64,000 bases of DNA. Origin: Cyanoderma ruficeps. Its lineage: Eukaryota > Chordata > Aves > Passeriformes > Timaliidae. The stretch is from the NCBI GenBank assembly GCA_008694505.1, contig VZDJ01004378.1, forward strand, positions 14,780,645 to 14,844,644, given 5' to 3'. This document shows positions 11,324-23,500 of the stretch, piece by piece; the first letter of the stretch is position 1, and every line of letters begins with the position of its first letter. Made by a program: the position numbers and the translations under genes. The notes under the pieces are model-generated. The model made no database searches, was not told the origin of the DNA, and saw only the letters and a program-made list of their open reading frames with translations.

Positions 11324-14300
11324 GTATAGCATATTTAAATTATAGCTTTTCAGGGGAATTGCCATAATAGATGAAACAAAACCTAACCCCCAAACAAACA
11401 ACAAATCAACACAAAGATAGAACTCTCTTCTCATTTGCCATATTCTATTGAATTTAATAACATGTAACTAACTGATAATCCCCAAACCCATCCCTTTAAT
11501 AAAGGACATTTGTAACATTATATCACAGCTTAGGATTCTTGAGCCTCTGGTCTTCAGCTTCCTGGTGAACTAGGTTATCAGAGATACATACTGCTCTTTC
11601 CTGTTGAAAAAGACAAGTACAATTTGGTTTGAGAAATGAGATTATATGTAGTCACTTAAATGTATCTTTTGCTTTTGTTTATTATTTACTGTATATAAAT
11701 CCTTGCTGCCCTGACTACCCTTACAATGTTTGGAGTATTGGAGATAATGGGACCACATAAGGAATGAAATCCACATGAATGCTGAAGTGTCTTACTGAAA
11801 TCAATCCATACTCTGCCCCTACTTGTAACACTTGGAAACCATTCCTTTGCTCCCATGGAAACCATGAAATGTCTCACATTTCGAAAATATAATGGTGGCT
11901 ATTTAATAATGTTTGCTGCTTCTCTGGAAAATGATTATTCAGATTAATTGTGTAGAAAATTAGTCTGATGATTTGATTTCCTTTTTATTCGGATCTCAGC
12001 CAACAATAAAGTGAATTGTTATCTGTGGTTTCCTTTGAGGTGACTGACACATACAGTATTTCAGAGGGTGCATTTGTTGGTGCCTACCCCAGTTTGCAGA
12101 TTTCTTACTCTGCATAGCTCTGCCTGCTTTACAGTGAGCCAGGGCAGAGCATTGGCTATCCTAATTTTTGAGGGTTTGGTACACTATTTTGTACAGTTAT
12201 TACTCTTATTTAGAAAAACATTTGAGCAGCACCTAAGCAAGTTTCTGCTTTTGATATAAAAGCTACAAAGTGACATGCAAAGAGTTCTCCAGATTCTGCA
12301 TCTACTGCTTCTCACTTCCACATAATCTTCAACCAAGAGCTTTCTAAAATACTGGGAAGACTGTTGCCTTTTAGTTTGAAGATTTATTCATCTATTATGG
12401 TATTTACCCTGATTATCACCTTTTTCCAAAAAGGGGAATGATATTTAGGCTTTTTCCTTTCTCGTCCCGGAAAACTCTGTGTCTGTTCATATTTCCCACA
12501 GGACACGTTTGTTTTGGGGTAGCCAAGGCCCAAACAAGTCACATGTTGAATGCTTAACTTGGAGAGATCATTGTCCTTTTTTTAGACATAGCCTAGTAGC
12601 CATGTCAGCAGAGATACTTAGATTTGTAAGGAGCTTCATGCAGTTGTAATTCCAGGAGACAAGGGGCTCTTTTTCTAAATACATAAAATATATCTTAAAA
12701 TTGAAAAATGGAAAGCATTTTGATACTTTCAAATAACCTTTGAGATTAGATGTTTTATTTGCTCTCTAAGTCACCAGCTCATCTCTCTCTCCCAGTATTC
12801 ACTGTGGGTTTTTTATTTGATAAGATCCACATTCCTCCTTCCAAAAAGACTTTGAAATTAATGTGCTTTGATGGCAGTCCTGTCTGCTGCTGCCCCTGTG
12901 GTCCTTGTCCCCATTCCTGCTACCATCATTACCAGGGGCAGGAGAGACTATGGCAGGGACAATGACAGCAGTAACAGTGGAAGAGGCTGGGACAGTCACT
13001 GCCAGTCTTTGGTTACCTGTTCCACATCTTCCCAAATGGGATTTGTGCCCTGCACCACCAGTGTCAATTTTGTCCTGTTTTGCTACAAGGGTGTAAAAGC
13101 TGATGGGACACCAACAGACTGCATTGCCAATGCTTTGCTTGAAAAGGAGTATTGAACTTGTACATAATACTTCTTAGCCATGTGTCCTGTAAGAATTTAT
13201 GGAGAAAGATAATGATCATTATCCTGAACTGAGGATTAATAACTTCGGCCTCTTTGGCTTGCAGAGCACTGAGAAGGTGCTGTTTCAAAGCCTCCTCTTC
13301 CATCCACCCCCCTGAAAAACCAATTTTGTTGGAAATGGGAAAAATACTGGGATTGTGCAAAAGGTTCTTCCTTAACTGGAAGAAAGTTCATTCATATCTG
13401 ATCACATGTTGATCCACCTTGGGCTAGAGAGACTTGCCAGACTTCTCACCATAGAGCTGATGAGACAGCTTTGCACTCCTGATGATGTCTCACAGCCTTG
13501 CTTTTCAGAAACCAAGTAACCCAATGGACTGTATCAGGAATTCAGTTGAAAATGTCCTTACGGAGAACTGAGGCTAATTTGCATGTAAACTTTGACTCTA
13601 AGCAAGTTCATACTAAGGCAGGTCAAATTACTGAGCAGTTGTACCAAAATAGTGATACAGTGTTAATTAACACTGAACTGGATCCGGGGCTTTCTGCAGA
13701 ACCAGTCCTGGGAGAGGCAGACCTGTGCTGGCTGGCTCTTACAAAGCTCAGCAGGAACTAGTTGTGATTGTTGTTTTCTTGCTTTTTGCATAGCTGCACA
13801 AGCCATTCTGCATGACTTACCAGCTGGACCTACTTTTGTGTGAGGGACTGTTACCTGAACTAGTCAGGACTGCTTCCTGTGGAGCAGCTGTGATCTAGTC
13901 CTGGACCTTGAAACTTGCCCATTTATTTATCCTGTAATTCCTTTATCCAAGTAGCAAGGGATATATTTTCCAGTAAAGTCTGTTCCTAAAGAAAAACATA
14001 GAAAACTAGCTTGTAAGAGTAACTACGGCTCCAACTAGTGTCTTTCTGCCTCCCCAGTCTTCTGTGTACACAATGGACTGAAACTTGTGCAGATACTTTT
14101 AGAAAAGGACACTGTATTTAATTAGTTCCTTTTGTAGGTGGGAGACTCAGTCTGGAAGAACTCTGTGAGAGTTGGGGGGGGGGTTTATGCAGCAAGTAAC
14201 TTATTTCAGCAAAAGCTCTATTATAAGGCCTCTGTTCACTTCCCAAAGCTGGGTCACCAGTACCTGTCCTAGGACAACACCCAGCTCTGCAGGGCCTTTC

Positions 14301-14639
14301 CTTCTTCTGCTGTGGTTTCGATATGCATGAATTGGAAAGGAGCATGCATGCACTTTAGCAAGGTCCTTCAATCTGAAAAATTTGGAATTGGCTGTAAGAT
14401 TTTCTGCTGACAAAACCTTTGAAGTGCTGGGCACACATGAATTTGTGTCTTCTTGTAGATTTTGCTCTTGATGTGGTAATACAAGGGGGAAAAAAAACAA
14501 CTTTTTTTCTCTCTTTCTTTTTTTTCCCTGAGCCAGCAATATGTTTACCTGCAAATTTAAAAAGAAATTAATGAAAAGACACTTTTTTGGCAACTTAGGT
14601 TCTTATATAAATGAACAAAATCCTTTCCATCTTCTGTAT
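11324..14639. other. Intergenic, no gene seen
   Basis: Ordinary AT-rich sequence. A run of ten G lies at 14174-14183, and a pyrimidine-rich patch is near 14500-14526. The open frames are short, overlapping in phase, and without domains. Confidence 0.55.
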
Positions 14640-17411
14640 CATCTCCACTTTTGTCATCTAATTGAATTTTAAATGCTTGAATTCTAGTAATGCTAGTAAA
14701 AACAACAAACTACAAGCTCATCCATTCAACCATGGTTTACGTTAGGAGATAAGTGTTTAAAACAAAAATATCAAAATAACCCCTCTAGAACATGAATAAG
14801 TGCTCAGTTACATGTTTTAACAATATTAACAGCATATAGTGGAAAGCTGATTGCATGTTCCTTCTTTGTGTGTGTCCTTCATGCACTATGAATAATAGAA
14901 AAGCATTTTAGTTTTTTTCACTCCTTAAAGCTTTTCATGGACACAACTTATTAAATGAAGACGTTTTGAATTTTATTAAATACATTTAGCATTACTAAAT
15001 ACATTTCTGGTCCTCCAAAATCTAGGCAAGCAAAAAACCCAAAATGCTTCTGATCAAAAAAATATGCATGTTTATTAGAGCAAGTTTCCTTGTTTTAAAC
15101 CTGCAATGGTTTCACAAATTTTTGTCTCCTTCTGTTTCCATTAGGGCATCCTCATGATAAGCCAAAGTAGCTTTTAAAAAAATATCTGCACAGATGAACA
15201 ATTAAAAAATACTGCCTGTAACTTCCAACACTACATTTATGTGAAAAAGACAGTATTTACAAAAAATGTCAGGAAACCAAATATTGATAAATTGTGTTGT
15301 CAGTTTAATTACAGAAACTATAGAACACTTACAAGGGGAATTTATGCTGACAAGCCCCAAGTGTAAGCCTAGATTTTGTAATGTATTTGATAAAAACCTA
15401 AATTTCTACTTTGGGTCTGTTTGCTTTAATATATACATTGGTCATTATCCAGTTCATTTTTATTTTCAACAATATTCTACACACATTTTTTCATTATCTT
15501 TTCTGTTTGAATGTGAAGTGTAATAGAAAAAAAATTCAATTATGCAAACATGAAAATTCTGTTAGTACAGCTAATTGGTTTTTAATACATATTTCATGTA
15601 CAAAGAAAGTAGTAGCACAAACAAAATGCTAGGCAAAGGATAGTATACATAATTTGAAACATTTGCAGTTTCAGTAACTTGCAACATATACACAGTACAC
15701 ATACTGTGCACAAACACACACACTACATCACTGCATGCATTTTTTTTTACTAAAATATAGCTTCAGGTTCACAAACCTTCGTCCAGAGCTGGTGAGAGTT
15801 GTAGTCACATTTATATATTAAAGGTGGTCAAAAAGATAGTCTGTTAAATACAAGCTCTTCCACCACAGTGTCTTCTGGGTTCTAGTGCTTTGAACAACAG
15901 CAAACATAAGGAAAGAAGAGAATGGAGACAAGATATTCTTTAGTGACAAAAAAAAATAATTCTTTTAGGTATAATATTCCTTATTTTTTGCCCAAAATAA
16001 TCAGTGGAGAGCTTCTGGAGTGGTTTAAGATGATCTTGTTCTGCACCTAAGTCTCTTAATTTCTGCTGTGGTTATTGAGCAGACATGGGCACCATCCTCA
16101 GTGATAGGCACACACAGTCTCCTCAGGCAATTAGAAAAGCAGTCTTGTTTGTTAGGTTTTGGTGAGAAAGAAAGAAACCTGCTCCTGAGCTTCCTCCTTG
16201 CATGCACATTATCACTGCTCCATCAGCCAGCTGGGACTGTCAGCAGTCCTGCAGAGGGCCAGCACCTGAATTCAGGATCCGGCAAGCTCAGGAAAACAGA
16301 GCAAACAGGTAGCTGTACTTCTCAAAGAGATTCTCAAGACTTAAAAACTCAGCAAAACTTACCCAAGGAGCTTCAAAACCCAACCTCAATATAAGAGACA
16401 GGCTCCAAGGAGAGATGTAATAGGATTGTTTACCATATAAATGAACTACAGTCAGCTTAGCGTGCATTGTATTGAAAACAAGCACACCTTGAATGCTTTG
16501 TAATGAGCAAATATGTTGATGACTTTTTATTGTAATTTACTGACAATTTTTAAGACTATGTTGTCATGAGCTGGCAATAAAAATAATAATAGGAAAAGAC
16601 AAGCCAACAACATTGACAATTTTTATACATTCCCAGAAAACTTGTTTTGATTCTCAAATCTGTGTCTTGAAATATACTGGTTCTACAGTTCTTATAAATG
16701 GCTACACTCTCCTAAGCTCATGAGGATATCTGCTTGACAAGCAAGCAATGTAGCTTGATCATAAATGTCTTAGTGAATTAAAAAAGAAAAGATGGCATTC
16801 TTACCAATAAAGCAAGTGGTTCTGGTATTCATTATGAGTTTTCTTGGGTGTAACTGCTTGTAACGGTGCTGAGCTAGTCATAGTGTATCATACTTATTTA
16901 TCAGTATGTTTTTAAAGTTAGTTTAAAAAAATGAAAGTAGGTGCAACAACATACACATGCACACAAATATGCTGTATAATTTCCCTCAACGTGAAGGGAA
17001 GAGGAGATGTTATCCTAAAAATGAAACCCCACAATACACACACAAACATCGACAGCGCTAAAAGATTTGCCTCCACAAAGGCTGTTAAATTTCAGTGTCT
17101 GAGAACTGCTAGACCTTTACAAAATGAAGCATCAGGAGCAACTGAATTCCAACAACTCAGAGTCTGTCTAACCCCACTCTTTATCTGGGCAGCCAAGACT
17201 TTTCTCCAACTTCTTTCTTTTAATGTTTAAGAATAAACTGTAATCTTGCTCATATTGCCTTCTTTCTTCTTCATCAATCATGAGAAGATTTATGCATTAA
17301 CACTAGAGAGTGTTACCCCAATACAGGAACACTCCATTACTTTTACAATGCACTTAGTATTTTAGAAACAGACAAAAAATTTAAATAAATTTTGTTTAAA
17401 AAAATAATTGC
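14640..17411 (-). other. AT-rich stretch downstream of AVPR1A, possible long 3' UTR
   Basis: This is low-GC sequence with many A/T runs, short CA-type repeats near 15690-15725 and no transposon remnant that I recognise. Vertebrate receptor genes often have long AT-rich 3' UTRs, so part of it may be transcribed with AVPR1A. That is inference. The short open frames here show no domain. Confidence 0.2.
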
Positions 17412-17417
17412 TTTATT
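17412..17417 (-). terminator. Candidate poly(A) signal AATAAA
   Basis: TTTATT on the plus strand reads AATAAA on the minus strand, about 224 bases beyond the AVPR1A stop codon. A further AATAAA-type hexamer lies near 16526-16531. The site actually used cannot be told from sequence. Confidence 0.4.
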
Positions 17418-17640
17418 GTTGCCACACCTTTCTGGTCAGTTCCCCAAATCCTAAATAACTCTCAGAAAATAATTTACACAGCAGCATAGCTTATCAAGCA
17501 ACGTGGCAGTTTTTGTCTCATGGCCATCTTAGTCATTCCTTGGTACCATGATGGTGCCCTGGACTGGCATAAAGTGCCATGCCACAACCTTCCCAAACAC
17601 TGTGATGGGGCTGCAAGCCCTGCCTGCCCTGAGGCCTGCC
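17412..17640 (-). other. AVPR1A: Proposed proximal 3' UTR of AVPR1A
   Basis: The sequence between the TGA stop and the first AATAAA on the minus strand. It is an unbroken non-coding stretch of ordinary composition with no repeat. Polyadenylation here is inferred only from the hexamer, so longer transcripts are possible. Confidence 0.4.
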
Positions 17641-17924
17641 TCACGTTGGAACGGGGATGAAGCTGGTCGATCTGGAATGGGGCATCTCTCTCCATGTGTT
17701 TAGGCTGTGGGTTGGGCTTCTGTTGTTGGTGAAAGAAGTCTGTCGCTTGCTATTGCTGTTTGAATCTTCTTTACTCAGCGTTTGCTTTATTTTTTGGCAG
17801 CAAGGGAAGCTCTGTAGGCAGTCTTGGAGGAGGTGCCCACTGAAGAACATGTAGATCCACGGGTTACAGCAGCTGTTCAGGCTGGCCAGCAGAGCTGTAA
17901 CAGTAGTCGCCGTGTTTTCAGAAT
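17641..17924 (-). CDS. AVPR1A: AVPR1A exon 2 (residues 337-430)
   Basis: It starts after the acceptor CCCACTTCCCAG|AT and completes D337 with bases AT. It then encodes [20 protein letters not shown] followed by PWIY, which is TM7 with the NPxxY motif. Helix 8 follows ([10 protein letters not shown]), then the paired cysteines PCC and a Ser/Thr/Asn-rich tail with NNRSP, ending FIPVPT and TGA at 17643-17641. An intron between TM6 and TM7 is the conserved position in the oxytocin/vasopressin receptor family. Base composition is ordinary, in contrast to exon 1. Confidence 0.96.
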
Positions 17925-20663
17925 CTGGGAAGTGGGGAGGAGAAAGCTATTTAATCATCAAAAGAACATTTGCACTAGTCAATTGCTTCACTAACCATTG
18001 GATTTATATTCCTGAATATTTGAATTCTAAATGTTGAGCCGCAGCATTTGAAGCAAATAATGAGAACATAATCAGTAAAGGTTTTATTTATGTAAGGCTG
18101 CCATTGATGCTGATGGAGATTTCTCTGAACAGACTTCAAAAAGCTGTGACAGAATGTGCTATGGGGTAATCCCTTCAAAATAACGATTTAGTTACATTTC
18201 CATTGATGTGTACCCATGTGTTGATAAACTCCTTCTTTAAATACTGTAAAGTTTTTTCCAGACCCAGGGAGACAATGGTAAAATTTCCACTGCTTTCAAT
18301 AACACTGAATTTTGCTGTATATATTTGAATGTTGAAAGGTATTGAATGCTCAATTAACTACTGGGTTGTCCATCAAATCTGGATTTTGGAGGTTGAACAA
18401 ATTTTACTTAAGGGAAAAATGGTACTTAGCCCTACGGCATGAAAAAGCTATGGGGTTCTACCTTCAATAACTAGTTAATACTTAGATTAAATACTCTAAA
18501 TATGTATTTAGTCTGATCAATTATTAGTGACTTTTCTTTGTAAATAATGAATCTTCAAAACAGTATAATTACTGTGTTATGCAGTTCCATAGATTTAAAG
18601 AATCTCTTCAAACAAACCTATCAAATATCCATCTGTTCAATTAGATTTAATTTCCTTTGAAGTAAAAAAAAATCTATTTGTTCACTGCAAGCTTTTATTT
18701 CTCTATAGAGATCTTCATTATAGGCTTGACTTTAGTTCTGTATTAGAGGCAATCAATGTTCTCACTACAGTAAGTGATAATTTGGGGATATTAAAAAAAA
18801 TCAAGAAATTATGGATTCCAATGTTTTGATTTGCTGCTCTCTCATTATGAGGAAACAGAATATATGTCCTTATGCTGCCTGTCATTGCCTATGTGATAGC
18901 TTTTAAACTCACCAATTTTTTTTGAGCCGTATTGAACAGCGGGACAGATATCTCCAAAGCCTAAATTGCCACTGATTCATGGAAACCGGTGACTTGACTA
19001 ATGGAGCTACTCAGAGGTGATTTCCTTGCTGAGAGGCAGGGTTCAGGGTGTGCTCAACCCGATTATTAGACAGCAGATACAGGAAAGAAGACGTAATAAG
19101 TTCTCTCTTCATGTAACTGCTCCGACATGTGTGTGTGCATGCTTCTCAACAATGCTAAAGGCTTCTAAAGTTTTCTTATCGGTAGCTTCAAGCGGACGAA
19201 AATGTTGCTCGTTCAAATTACGCAGCAAACACTCCGGTTTGCATCCGCTCGTTTTGCTAGGGATGAGAAGGCTGCGGCTGCGGCTCCTTTCCGGAGGCGC
19301 AGCTGCCGCCGGCAGCCGCTCCGGCTGCTCCCGGGACAGCCCGGGCCGAGCGCCGCTGTCGCCGCCGCTCTCGGGGCCACCGGGTCCGGGACCACGAGCG
19401 GTGCCGGCGGGGCGGCCCCGAGGGCGGCGGCTGCCCAGGGCTGTCTCTTCTCCCCCACAAGGGCGCTCAGCCGCTATTCCCCGGCAGGAGAAGGACCCGT
19501 CCGGGGCCGGGAGAGCGCGCCTCGGTCCCGCTCTGCGCTTCTGCGCCCCGTTTCCCCCAGGCTCGGCTCAGCGCTGCGCTGCGCCCCGGGACAGCCGACT
19601 GAGACCCCAACGCGTGCGAGATGGCCGCAGGGGACAAGCGGCGGCGTCACCTACCGACCCAGGGGAAGCGCTGGTCCCAGACGGACCACATCTGGATGGT
19701 GAAGAAGGGCGCCCAGCAAACGACGTACACCGAGACGATGACGAAGGTCATCTTGACGGTGCGGATCTTGGCTCGGGAGATGGTTTTGACGTTGCTGACA
19801 CAAGGGGCGAGCAGTAGCCCCCTTCGCGGACCACTATCATCACCTGCCCGCCGCCCGCCACCCGCTGCTGCCGCCTCTCCCTGGCGCGTCTTGCCCCGGA
19901 CGTTGCGCCAGATGCGGTAGCAAATGAAGCCGTAGCAGATGATGAGGATGAACACGGGCGCGATGAAGATGCCGCCGGTGATCCAAGTGATATACGCGCG
20001 GGGCCCCCACGGCATGATGAAGTGCGCCCAGCAGTCGTAGACCTGCGAGCCGCGCTCCACTTCGCTGAGAGAGAAGATGAAGTACTGCGGGGTGCTGAGC
20101 AGCAGGCTCAGCGCCCAGGCCGCCGCGATCATCCCGTACGAGCGCTTGGTGGGCTGCTGCAGCGTCTTCAGCGGGTGGCAGACGGCGATGTAGCGGTCGG
20201 CGGTCATGGCCACCAGCATGTACGCCGAGGCGAACATGCCGAAGACCTGCAGGTGCTTGACGACGCGGCAGAGCCCGTCGGGGCCATGGAAGCGGTGGGT
20301 CACCTCCCAGCAGAGCTGGGGCAGCACCTGGAAGAAAGCCACCACCAGGTCGGCCAGGCTGAGGTGGCGGATGAAGAGGTGCATGCGGGACGCCTTGCGC
20401 GGAGTGCGCCGCAGGGCCAGCAGCACGCTGCCGTTCCCCACCACCGCCACCGCGAAGGTGACGGCCAGCACCGCGATCTCCAGCTTCGCCAGCTCCTCGT
20501 CCCGCCCGAAGGGGTCCCAGCCGCCCAAGCTGCCGTTCGGCGACCCCGACCACGCCTCGGGACTGGGGCTGCTGCCGCCGCCGGGCTCCGCCGCCCGCCA
20601 CTGGCTGCCATTCCCAGCTGAGGGCACAGACCGGGGGGAGCCGGCGCCGCCGGCGAGGCGCAT
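17641..20663 (-). CDS. AVPR1A: V1a-type vasopressin/vasotocin receptor (avian VT4), two exons joined
   Basis: Class A GPCR for arginine vasotocin in birds; family knowledge is coupling through Gq/11 to phospholipase C and calcium at the plasma membrane. The join is complement(17641..17924,19655..20663), giving 430 residues (human about 418). Visible in the sequence: N-glycosylation sequons at N18 and N43; TM1 about 61-85 with N77; D105 in TM2; C132 and C211 for the extracellular disulfide; DRY at 156-158; CWAPFF at 316-321 in TM6; NPWIY at 357-361 in TM7; C378/C379 as likely palmitoylation sites; tail ending FIPVPT. Polar positions lining the peptide pocket in V1a receptors are present: R54, Q112, Q116, K136, Q139, Q193, Q324. 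The stretches [15 protein letters not shown] and [12 protein letters not shown] and the tail [10 protein letters not shown] point to V1a rather than V1b, V2 or the oxytocin receptor. No frameshift or internal stop is seen. Confidence 0.97.
17925..19654 (-). other. AVPR1A: AVPR1A intron
   Basis: A phase-1 intron of 1730 bases, bounded by GT (19654-19653) and AG (17926-17925). The 19190-19654 part belongs to the CpG island; the remainder is AT-rich and shows no repeat I recognise. If it were retained, translation would add only Gly-Arg after V336 and stop, giving a product without TM7. Confidence 0.93.
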
Positions 20664-21060
20664 GGAGGGGGCTGCGCGGTGGGGCCCGGCCCGGCCCCCG
20701 CACCTCCGCTCGCCCGCCTTTCCCCCTCCGGTGGCCCGGAGCGCCGGGCCAGGTGCCTTTATTCCCCCGGCAGCAGGAGGCGAGGCGAGGCGAGGGGGAA
20801 CTCCCTCGCCAGTGGCTGCCCAGCGCCTGACGCCAGCCCCCTCCTTCCCCGTCAGCCGCCGCCCGCTCGCCCCGCCGCGGGACCGGGGCCGCTCCGCCCC
20901 GAAAGCGCTGAGCCGAAGGGGAGAGAGAGGGACCGACAGCCCTGCCCGGCCCCGCGGGGCCCCGCCGCCTGGGGCAGCGGGAAGGGCTGCTCGGGCCGGA
21001 ACGGTGCTCCCGGAGAGCTCCCTAACGGCCCGGTAAAGCAGCACTTGCAATTGCGAGTAA
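19190..21060. promoter_or_regulatory. CpG island over AVPR1A exon 1 and its 5' flank
   Basis: Composition changes abruptly from AT-rich to dense CG/GC sequence at about 19190-19260 and back at about 21060. The island covers the end of the intron, all of exon 1 and roughly 400 bases upstream of the ATG. An Sp1-like CCGCCCC lies near 20894. Such islands usually mark promoters and germline-unmethylated DNA. Its high GC also creates long spurious open frames on both strands. Confidence 0.85.
19655..20663 (-). CDS. AVPR1A: AVPR1A exon 1 (residues 1-336 plus first base of codon 337)
   Basis: This exon encodes the extracellular N terminus through TM6 and most of extracellular loop 3. The start chosen is the ATG at 20663-20661. 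It is the first in-frame ATG, and MRLAGG resembles the known V1a N terminus (MRLS in human). The reading frame stays open 129 codons further upstream but contains no other ATG. The start context is weak (TCC before ATG, C after). The exon ends at a consensus donor, G|GTAGGTG, after the codons for FPWV. The third intracellular loop carries a low-complexity stretch, [13 protein letters not shown] at about 262-274, absent from mammalian V1a. The exon is strongly GC-rich, unlike the flanking DNA. Confidence 0.96.
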
Positions 21061-21112
21061 AATTGCCGTAATAGTGCAGAGCAAACGGAGGTCTGTCAGC
21101 ATCAGCCCGCAC
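20664..21112 (-). promoter_or_regulatory. AVPR1A 5' UTR and promoter region
   Basis: This is the upstream flank of the start codon on the minus strand. It is very GC-rich up to about 21060 and shows no clear TATA box. No ATG occurs between the start codon and position 21092; the ATG at 21092 opens a short frame that ends after 27 codons at CCGGGCCGTTAG. The transcription start is not determinable from sequence. Confidence 0.5.
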
Positions 21113-23467
21113 ACCGCGATCTGGCTTCTAGCCGAGGCAAAGTGACTTGTCGGTAAAAGGTTCTGGTTTGGTCCTGAGAGAGTCCACCTGGGCCTTTGGG
21201 ATTTATTTCACTGTCCTGCTGGGATCAACCCCAGAGAAGTAAATTATTAGAAAAAATAGCACAGTTTCAAAGCAACCTAATGCTTCTGAAGACTTCAGGA
21301 CTTCACCTCATCTCATCCAAATGTCATCCAACCCTTAGCACAGGCTAAGCACACGTTTCTGCAAGCACAACCAAAATCTCCACATTTACTGGAGAGTTTC
21401 TGGCAGTGGGCCATTAAAAATCTTGTTTTAAACGTGGTTTAGAGGAAGTGTTTCCCTGGTCTTGAAGAATGAACAGACTTAGTGAAAATTTTGGTCCCAT
21501 TGTCACAAGTGTGGATTATATCTTGATTTAACTGGAACCTAAATTTGACCCTTCATTTAGAAACTCCTTCCTTCATCCACACAAAAACACATAGGACCAC
21601 AACAAAGAAATACTGTGTTAGATACCAGCCGTACTGTGCTTTTAATAAAACTCCCTAGGTCTCCTCATAGGTGATTACAGTAAAATTCAGTCACCAAAAA
21701 NGTGATTTTAAAGGGAGAAGAAAAAATGGGGAAGAATGAAAGATTAAATCTTACTTCCTTAATTAAAAATATTTTTTCCAAAATTTTTGACTCTAGAATA
21801 ATTTTAAAGTTTAAAATATGAGATGATAGGCTTCTGAACATGTTAGCATTGTGCGAGGCTTTATCACAGGGGGGTTTTGCCACTTTCTGGGCTTGTTAGC
21901 CCCTGAGAGGGTATATGCACCCACCCCAGTCTGTCACTACCCTTCCTTTGCTTGGGGATCAGTGGCAGGAGTTTAACAGGACACCTGCTCCTATAGTGTA
22001 AATAATTGTCATGAGTTTTCCAATTAAAGCTGCAAACCTTCCCAAAACCTGGAAATACAGACAATAAATGTGCCTACCCTAAGTTTCTAGCAAACTTATT
22101 TCTTTAAATATGCTTTTGTTCCAAAACCTGATTTTTATGAACAGTTCAATGCATTATTCAAGGCTTAGTTCCTATTTATTGTATTAAACCTGGGAAACTT
22201 CTGACAGTGACTACAGGTTTCAGGTCAAATAGAGAGGGGAAATTAAAGTTGCATATCACAAATCTCACAACACCGTACCACTAACAAGGCTTCTTTCACA
22301 TTCCTTGCCTGTCTCTTTGACATCCTTTACAGGAGTTGAATGTTACATAAATGAACAGTGTTACTCAGGAAACTCTGCTAGGAGATTTTCTGCTGTGCAA
22401 ACTATGAGAGGATAAGGAAGCTCTATCCACTGCTGGGTATGTCGTCCATTAACAGAAGAGATGATATTCAGGTTTGACAGACATATTTTTAGTGGCCAGA
22501 CAATAAGATAAAAGTGCTTGTATCAGTTCAGGGTACTGAGAGTTTGTCAAGCCCACATCAACTCAGAAATACTCCTTCCAACCTGTTCTTTGTTCCTCTG
22601 ACTGGCATTTATAAGAATGTTTCCAGAGCAAAGAGCTGGAAAGTTGCCTGAATATCATTGCACAAGGCTGCACCTAGTGATTACATACAATGTTAAGCAT
22701 GACATTGATAATAATTTTTACTGTGTTTTACTCCCTCAGACAGAAATCATCTAGGGTTAGTCTTGATGTATTTGTTTGTTTCATTTCCCAAAATGGTCAA
22801 AATTGATGTTTTTATAGATAACATACCTAAAGAGGCTGTTGCAAATCCCTTTGTTTCAACAAACCCAGGTAAGCCAGTAGAGAATTTTATTTATATCTAG
22901 TAGTTAAAAAATACCCTCCAGACAAATTCATGATCCCTAAGGTTTCTATACTAGATTAATCAGCATCTACTCTGATTTTGGTTGCTTAATCCTAAGAGTA
23001 TTGGTGTTCTTCAAATTAATCAGTACTTGTAACATTCCAAAAAGTGAAAGATTGCCACTGGGAAGGCTGATAGAAGAAATTGACATTTTTGGCCTGTGAT
23101 GCACGTGGAGTTCAGGTGAGAGCTGAACCCTCAGTAAAGAAAATTGAGACTGCAGTTACAAGCAAACTTTATTTGTTCTCACTAGGCACACAGCTTTCCA
23201 TAGAACCAAGAATGGTAAGGATTTCTAGCATGTTCTCTGCTGCCATACAGGTTTCTGTAAAAGTACTTAAAGGTTGACAGATATCTTTCTGAATGCTGAA
23301 TTTATTGAAGGCTGAGTGGCTTCTATAAAGCACTCAAAAACCTAACTGGAACACCATCCAGTGTGTTGCCAAATGCAGCTGTTTTCAACTCATTCCTTGC
23401 TGTTGTGGTGGTGACTCTACCTCCAGACTTAGCCTCTTCCTCCAGGCAAAAAAAANNNNNNNNNNNN

Positions 23468-23500
<33 letters not shown>

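Noticed and set aside
19840..20703. 287-codon minus-strand frame overlapping AVPR1A exon 1
   Set aside because: It begins with GTG, not ATG, and is an Arg/Pro/Ala/Gly-rich shadow of the GC-rich exon in another phase.
20664..21050. N-terminal extension of AVPR1A to 467 codons
   Set aside because: The upstream start is TTG, no in-frame ATG exists, and the receptor family starts at MRL; treated as 5' UTR/promoter.
19017..21071. Several plus-strand frames of up to 276 codons across the CpG island
   Set aside because: They are antisense shadows of AVPR1A and its promoter, low in complexity with no domains; high GC removes stop codons by chance.
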